A stretch of DNA of 45,093 bases, from contig JADLFG010000013.1 of assembly GCA_020845695.1 (NCBI GenBank), positions 1-45,093 on the forward strand. Direction: 5' to 3'. Position numbers and translations under genes: made by a program. The notes under the pieces are model-generated. The model was not told where the DNA came from, did no database searches, and worked only from the letters and a program-made list of their open reading frames with translations. The stretch comes from Thermoleophilia bacterium (GTDB lineage Bacteria > Actinomycetota > Thermoleophilia > Gaiellales > Gaiellaceae). This document shows positions 41,663 to 45,093 of this stretch, in pieces. Within the stretch, counting starts at the first letter, position 1; every line of letters begins with the position of its first letter.

Positions 41663-42480
41663 GCGATCACGGGCGATTCGGCGCGTTCACGCTCGCGGTC
41701 GAGCTTCCGCTGGCCGTACGAGCCGAGGGGCCGCTCCTCATCAAGGGGCCGGATGCGTTCGTGCCGGATGCGCCCGACATGGCGTTCATCCGTTACCCGA
41801 CCGATCACGGCGACGTCCCCTTCCTCCCCGGCTCCTCGCTCAAGGGAGTGCTCCGCTCCGGAGTCGAGATGCTCCTCCGGGGTCTCGGCCAGCGCGCGTG
41901 TAGCGTGACCGATCAGCAAGACCGGTGCAAAGACGCGGACACCCGCTGCCCCGCCTGCCTGCTCTTCGGCAGCACGGAGGGCGCGTCCGTCGTGCTCGTC
42001 GAGGACGGGCTGCCGTGGCCTCTCGGCGCGTCAGACGATGAGCGCGCCGACACCGTGCGGGCGATCGAGAAGCGCCGCGCCCTGCGCGCCGGCGTCGGCA
42101 TCGACCGGCAGACGGGATCAGTACGGGTCGGCCCCTTCGACTACGAGGTCGTGATCGGCGTCAGCTTCCACCCGATCATCCGTCTGCGCAACCCGGAGCC
42201 CTGGCAGGCCGCAGCCCTCGCAGCAGGTCTCGAGCTGCTCGACGAGGGGGTCTTGCGCCTGGGCTCGGGCACGACGAAGGGCTTAGGTCGGGTGCGAGTC
42301 GATCCCGGGCCGGTACGTCTCCTTGCGCTCGATGAGTCGCCGGCGCAGGAGCTCGTCCAGACCGGAGGGATCTCCCGACCGGCTCGCGAGGGACTGTTCC
42401 TTGCGTACGCAGCCTCCGATGGGCGCGCCGTCCTCGAGCGGTGGGCCCAAGCTCTACCGAAGTGGCTCGGCGATGAGTAG
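41659..42480 (+). CDS. Cas7-like RAMP protein (second)
   Basis: 273 residues, ATG overlapping the previous stop (ATGA). It has the Cas7 features FLPGSSLKGVLRSGVE, CPACLLFGS with an upstream Cys (C-S-V-T...C) for zinc, VGIDRQTGS, and LGSGTTKGLGRVRV at the end. An acidic stretch (GPDAFVPDAPDMAFI) sits where Cas7 cleavage Asp lies. Probably another backbone subunit of the type III complex, present as a separate gene where III-Dv has a fused 2x protein. Confidence 0.82.
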   Translation: MSDHGRFGAFTLAVELPLAVRAEGPLLIKGPDAFVPDAPDMAFIRYPTDHGDVPFLPGSSLKGVLRSGVEMLLRGLGQRACSVTDQQDRCKDADTRCPACLLFGSTEGASVVLVEDGLPWPLGASDDERADTVRAIEKRRALRAGVGIDRQTGSVRVGPFDYEVVIGVSFHPIIRLRNPEPWQAAALAAGLELLDEGVLRLGSGTTKGLGRVRVDPGPVRLLALDESPAQELVQTGGISRPAREGLFLAYAASDGRAVLERWAQALPKWLGDE

Positions 42481-43348
42481 CAGGCGAGACACCCGCCGAC
42501 CGGGACGTCCGGCCTACTTCCTCCTCGACCTGCCCGAGTGTGTGCGCGGGCCCGCGCCCGACCGCGAGGACGGCCTCTGGGGCCGGCTCGAGATCGAGCT
42601 CGAGTGCCTCACGGAGATCCACGTCGGGGGCACGGCGCCAGTCGTCGCGGACCTCGACGGGAAGCAGGCGCTCGTGCAGGGGATGACGCGCCTTCCCGCT
42701 GACAGCGGCCAAATGCCTGTCGTCCCCGGCTCGAGCGTCAAGGGCGCCGTGCGAGCGGTCGTCGAGGCGATCACGCCGTCCTGCGACCGACTGAGCCGGG
42801 AGAAGAACGCCGCGTGCCAGAGCTCGTCTGCTCTCTGTCCGGCGTGCGCCGCGTTCGGAGCGCCCGGCTGGCGGGCCACGGTCGCCTTCTCTGACCTCCT
42901 CCCTGTCGAACCGGCTGAGCTGAGCGTGAGGCGCATCGCGCAGCGCTTCAGCCATCAGGCTTCCAGACGAGGCAGGCGCCTCTACGGGCTTGAGCCGGAG
43001 GAGCCGCTCCCAGGTGACGCAGAGGCGCTCGAGTGCCTTTCCGCCGGGTCGCGTCTGCGGGGAGCCGTTCTCTTCGAAGGCGTGACCGAGGCTGGGGCGG
43101 GAGCGGTCACGCTAGCGCTCGGTCTGCCGCCGCACGGCCTGCCGCTCCTCCGTCTGGGCGGAGGCAAGAACCGCGGCCTCGCCCAAGCCCGCGTGACACT
43201 CACACAGGGAGCCGCCGCCCAGGGCTGGGCCTCTGCCGTCCGCCGACAGTCCGGATCGATCGACATCGGTGCGCTCCAGGGGACTGCGTTCAGCCGGTGG
43301 CCCGCCTGCCGATCTCGCCTCGATCTGATCAAGGAGCACTACTCGTGA
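42473..43348 (+). CDS. Cas7-like RAMP protein (third)
   Basis: 291 residues from ATG 42473, overlapping its neighbour by 8 bases. A short basic N-terminus is followed by ELECLTEIHVGGTAP, an acidic VADLDGK loop, VVPGSSVKGAVRAVVEA, a zinc-type CPACAAFG, and the terminal Gly-rich LRLGGGKNRGLAQARV. It is more divergent than the other two and has an extra 60-residue middle (HQASRRGRRLYGLEPEEP), so it may be a Csm5-like capping subunit or the counterpart of the Cas7-insertion protein of III-D. Exact role inferred. Confidence 0.78.
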   Translation: MSSRRDTRRPGRPAYFLLDLPECVRGPAPDREDGLWGRLEIELECLTEIHVGGTAPVVADLDGKQALVQGMTRLPADSGQMPVVPGSSVKGAVRAVVEAITPSCDRLSREKNAACQSSSALCPACAAFGAPGWRATVAFSDLLPVEPAELSVRRIAQRFSHQASRRGRRLYGLEPEEPLPGDAEALECLSAGSRLRGAVLFEGVTEAGAGAVTLALGLPPHGLPLLRLGGGKNRGLAQARVTLTQGAAAQGWASAVRRQSGSIDIGALQGTAFSRWPACRSRLDLIKEHYS

Positions 43349-43944
43349 AGAGCACGCTCGACATCGAGGCTCGCCGGGCTCTCCTGGATGAGGCCGCGAC
43401 CGCGCGCGCGAGCCTGGAACAGAAGGCCGCAGCCGAGGCTGCGACGGCGCTCGCCATCCTGCTCCGTGACGGCTTGGGCGCCCTCGAACAAGCCCTCGAC
43501 CCCTCGATACGAGCCGAGCTCGGCGCCTCGACGAGGCACTGGCTTGACTTTCGCCGCACGGCGGCACCGACGATCGCCACGATCGCAATCGAACACGGTC
43601 CCGTTGGGGCGGCGTTCTTCCTCGGCTGGCTGAAGCGCCTCGCCATGTTCTCCAAACCGCCGGCGAGCGCCCGCCCGTCGCTGGCGCCGGCGGCGTTCCG
43701 GCGGGCCCCTGCGTCCCCCGTACCCCGGCTCAAGGCGGGTGACGTCGTTGAAGCCGTCCTACTCGAGGAGAGAACGAAGAAGGGAGGTTGGAGAGCACGG
43801 CACGTCTCGACCGGCCTAGAGGGACCGATCCAGAACAGCGATGCCGGTCCAGCCCACACAGCTCCTGGCGACTCGCTCACCCTGGTCATCGCGTCCGCGA
43901 GTCGGACCGGCGTGGCGTTCCGACATCCTGCCCACAAGCGATAG
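43345..43944 (+). CDS. Unrecognised last gene of the cas operon: helical N-half plus small beta domain
   Basis: 199 residues from GTG 43345 (GTGA overlap with the third Cas7). Residues 1-110 are Ala/Glu-rich and helical (ARRALLDEAATARAS; LRDGLGALEQALDP). After a Pro/Ala linker (about 113-130) comes a compact beta domain: LKAGDVVEAVLLEERTKKGG, RARHVSTGLEGPIQ, and GDSLTLVIAS with VAFRHP, which looks like an OB or cold-shock-like fold. I know no family name. Position suggests a complex subunit in place of Csx19 or a small Cas11-like protein, or an RNA-binding accessory. Confidence 0.7.
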   Translation: MKSTLDIEARRALLDEAATARASLEQKAAAEAATALAILLRDGLGALEQALDPSIRAELGASTRHWLDFRRTAAPTIATIAIEHGPVGAAFFLGWLKRLAMFSKPPASARPSLAPAAFRRAPASPVPRLKAGDVVEAVLLEERTKKGGWRARHVSTGLEGPIQNSDAGPAHTAPGDSLTLVIASASRTGVAFRHPAHKR

Positions 43945-43996
43945 GCCACGCCCACCGGTCTCCCACACCGCCCGCACTTCGACGCCGTAGCCGGCG

Positions 43997-44190
43997 TCAG
44001 CCATCGATCGCCTGGTCTACCGCCGCGTCGAGGTCGGCGCGAAACCGACCCGCGTCGACGCGCGGCGCGCCCGCTCTAGCGCCGGCGATAACGGCCCGCG
44101 GCACGAAGCGGCGAGGCTGGATGGGGCGGAGCTCCGCCACCGGCATGCCGTTCCGCGTAGCGGTGACGACCTGCCCGGCCTGAACCTCCG
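43997..44190 (-). pseudogene. C-terminal remnant of a second Phd/YefM antitoxin
   Basis: On the minus strand the frame reads EVQAGQVVTATRNGMPVAEL, then RPIQPRRFVPR, and continues to IDG and a TGA at 43999-43997. That is the middle and tail of a Phd antitoxin; the N-terminal DNA-binding half is missing exactly where the transposase-bearing segment begins. No toxin follows: the next frame (from ATG 44004) lacks PIN residues and runs back over the last cas gene. It is a toxin-antitoxin scar at the island edge. Confidence 0.65.
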
Positions 44191-44245
44191 CGGAGGAGGA
44201 TGTCCGGATCGTCGTGGAACTTCGCCGACGGTCCTCGCTTGACGA

Positions 44246-45070
44246 TCAGACGGTAACGAGTTCGGCGACCTCCTGGTGGCCGAGGGTCTGGGGAGCGGCG
44301 TGGAGTGCGTGGCGTTCGATCGCGATGACGAGTGTGGCGAGGTCGCGGTAGCCGATGATCCTGCGGAACTGCTGCTCGGCGGCGAGCATGCCGGCGGCGG
44401 TCCAGCGGCGGCGCATGTCGCCGTCGTGCCAGCGCTTCACGTTGCGCTGGGTGTGGCGGACGATCCCGATCATGCTCTCGCACGGATTCGTTGAGCAGAG
44501 CGTCTTGGCGAGCTGGCCGCTGATCCCGAGCCGCATCAGCGTCAACGTGTCGTCGAGTCCCTCACGGAGCGAGCGGGCCGCGTCCGGCCAGCTGCGCTCG
44601 AGCTCGCCGGCGAGCAGCTCGAGCCGCTGCCGGGCGAGCTCGGGATCGGTCAGCGCCCACGCTGCGCGCATCCGGGCACGCACCTGGTCGCGGTCGCGCT
44701 CGGGCAGCAGGTCGCAGACGTTTCGCTCCTTGTGGCGGTGGCAGCGATGCACGAGCGCCTGGGCGCCGAAGACGTCGGTGATCGCCCGCCGCAGCGCCTT
44801 CGAGCCGTCGATCACGAACAGGATCGCCTGCTCGGGATCGAGACCGCGGTCGACGAGATCGGCGAGCAGCGTCCTCGCCAGGGTCGCGTTCTCGGTCGAG
44901 CCTTCCCAGAGCCCGAGCGGGATCTTGACGCCGTCGGTGCTGATTCCGAGCGCGACCACGTGGGTGCGCTCGAACAGCTCCACCCTCGATCCCATCCCTT
45001 CCGCGGCCTCCCCTCCGAGCTCGTTGAAGCTCGGAAGGTCGACCTGCCATCGGACGAGGGCGGGGCCAAA
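44246..45070 (-). pseudogene. 5'-truncated IS256/Mutator-family transposase
   Basis: The frame is open from a TGA at 45073-45071 to 44246, at most 275 codons against about 400 for intact IS256 transposases. The first methionine is at 44995. Preserved are THVVALGISTDGVKIPLG, EGSTENATLARTLLADL, FVIDGSKALRRAI (second catalytic Asp), HRCHRHKERNV, the CSTNPCESMIG motif and the C-terminus. The segment that should hold the first catalytic Asp (normally ...DG before VELFERTH) is altered; a DGI appears in another frame, so a base insertion near 44985 or a truncation is likely. It is probably inactive. Confidence 0.8.
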
Positions 45071-45093
45071 TCAAGCCGTCGTAGCGGGGCCAA
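45060..45093. repeat. Directly repeated GCGGGGCCAA at the window end
   Basis: The 10-mer GCGGGGCCAA occurs at 45060-45069 and 45084-45093, with a 24-base period, and runs to the edge of the window. It may continue outside. Repeated short terminal motifs of this kind occur at IS21-type element ends, but two copies cannot show that. Confidence 0.4.

Noticed and set aside
38959..43348. cas1, cas2, cas4 or a separate cas6 hidden among the RAMP genes
   Set aside because: All frames here are explained by Cas7/Cas5-type proteins with Gly-rich ends and zinc Cys sets; none shows Cas1, Cas2 or RecB-type Cas4 motifs.
43816..44004. A VapC partner for the second antitoxin remnant
   Set aside because: The 62-residue frame starting MADAGYGVEVRAVW has no PIN acidic residues in place and overlaps the end of the cas operon antisense.
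27444..45093. A CRISPR repeat-spacer array flanking the cas genes
   Set aside because: I looked through 27444-27841 and 43945-44245 and found no regularly spaced 25-40 base repeats. The only short repeat is the two-copy 10-mer at the window end.
44190..45093. A complete, active IS256 element
   Set aside because: The transposase frame is closed by a TGA at 45073 and lacks the first catalytic Asp region; only one possible element end is inside the window.

Overview
The window is about 45 kb of very GC-rich DNA (visibly around 70% or more). Gene content and order, frequent GTG starts, GTGA/ATGA stop-start overlaps and TAnnnT -10 boxes placed at or just before start codons suggest a high-GC actinobacterium. 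A deep-branching class such as Thermoleophilia is my guess; no rRNA or other taxonomic marker here settles it.

Region 1 (1-17.5 kb) is a housekeeping block, mostly on the minus strand. Reading in the direction of transcription it holds rsmI; an M23 peptidase with its own promoter and operator-like palindrome; the tightly overlapped metG-tatD-rsmA-ispE set; tRNA-Gln(TTG); glmU-prs; rplY-pth; an internally duplicated 2TM protein; mfd; and a SurA/PrsA-type lipoprotein cut by the window start. A secreted dirigent-like protein lies on the plus strand inside this block, and an LCP cell-wall ligase diverges from rsmI.

Region 2 (17.2-27.4 kb) is mixed metabolism: FmdB and a GT-C membrane protein diverging from a CIRCE-like inverted repeat, a class I aminotransferase, DedA, a cupin, a MatB-like acyl-CoA ligase, O-acetylhomoserine sulfhydrylase with a CoA-binding protein, a VapC toxin whose Phd antitoxin is frameshifted, and a secreted TolB-propeller/RTX protein.

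Region 3 (27.6-43.9 kb) is the notable part. Twelve plus-strand genes, nearly all overlapping by 1-14 bases, combine a complete type I-G interference set (cas3 with C-terminal HD, csx17/cas8, csb1/cas7, csb2/cas5-cas6) with a type III set. The type III set is a CARF-HEPN-CARF effector, an HD-less Cas10 with an intact GGDD palm, a Cas7-Cas5-Cas11-like fusion, three separate Cas7-like RAMPs and an unrecognised 199-residue last gene. No cas1, cas2, cas4, separate cas6 or CRISPR array is visible. The arrangement implies that two effector complexes are made from one transcript. They may share the Csb2 Cas6 domain for crRNA processing and add cyclic-oligoadenylate signalling to DNA degradation.

Region 4 (43.9-45.1 kb) is the scar at the island's right edge: the C-terminal remnant of a second Phd antitoxin, abutting a truncated IS256-family transposase, and a repeated motif at the window end.
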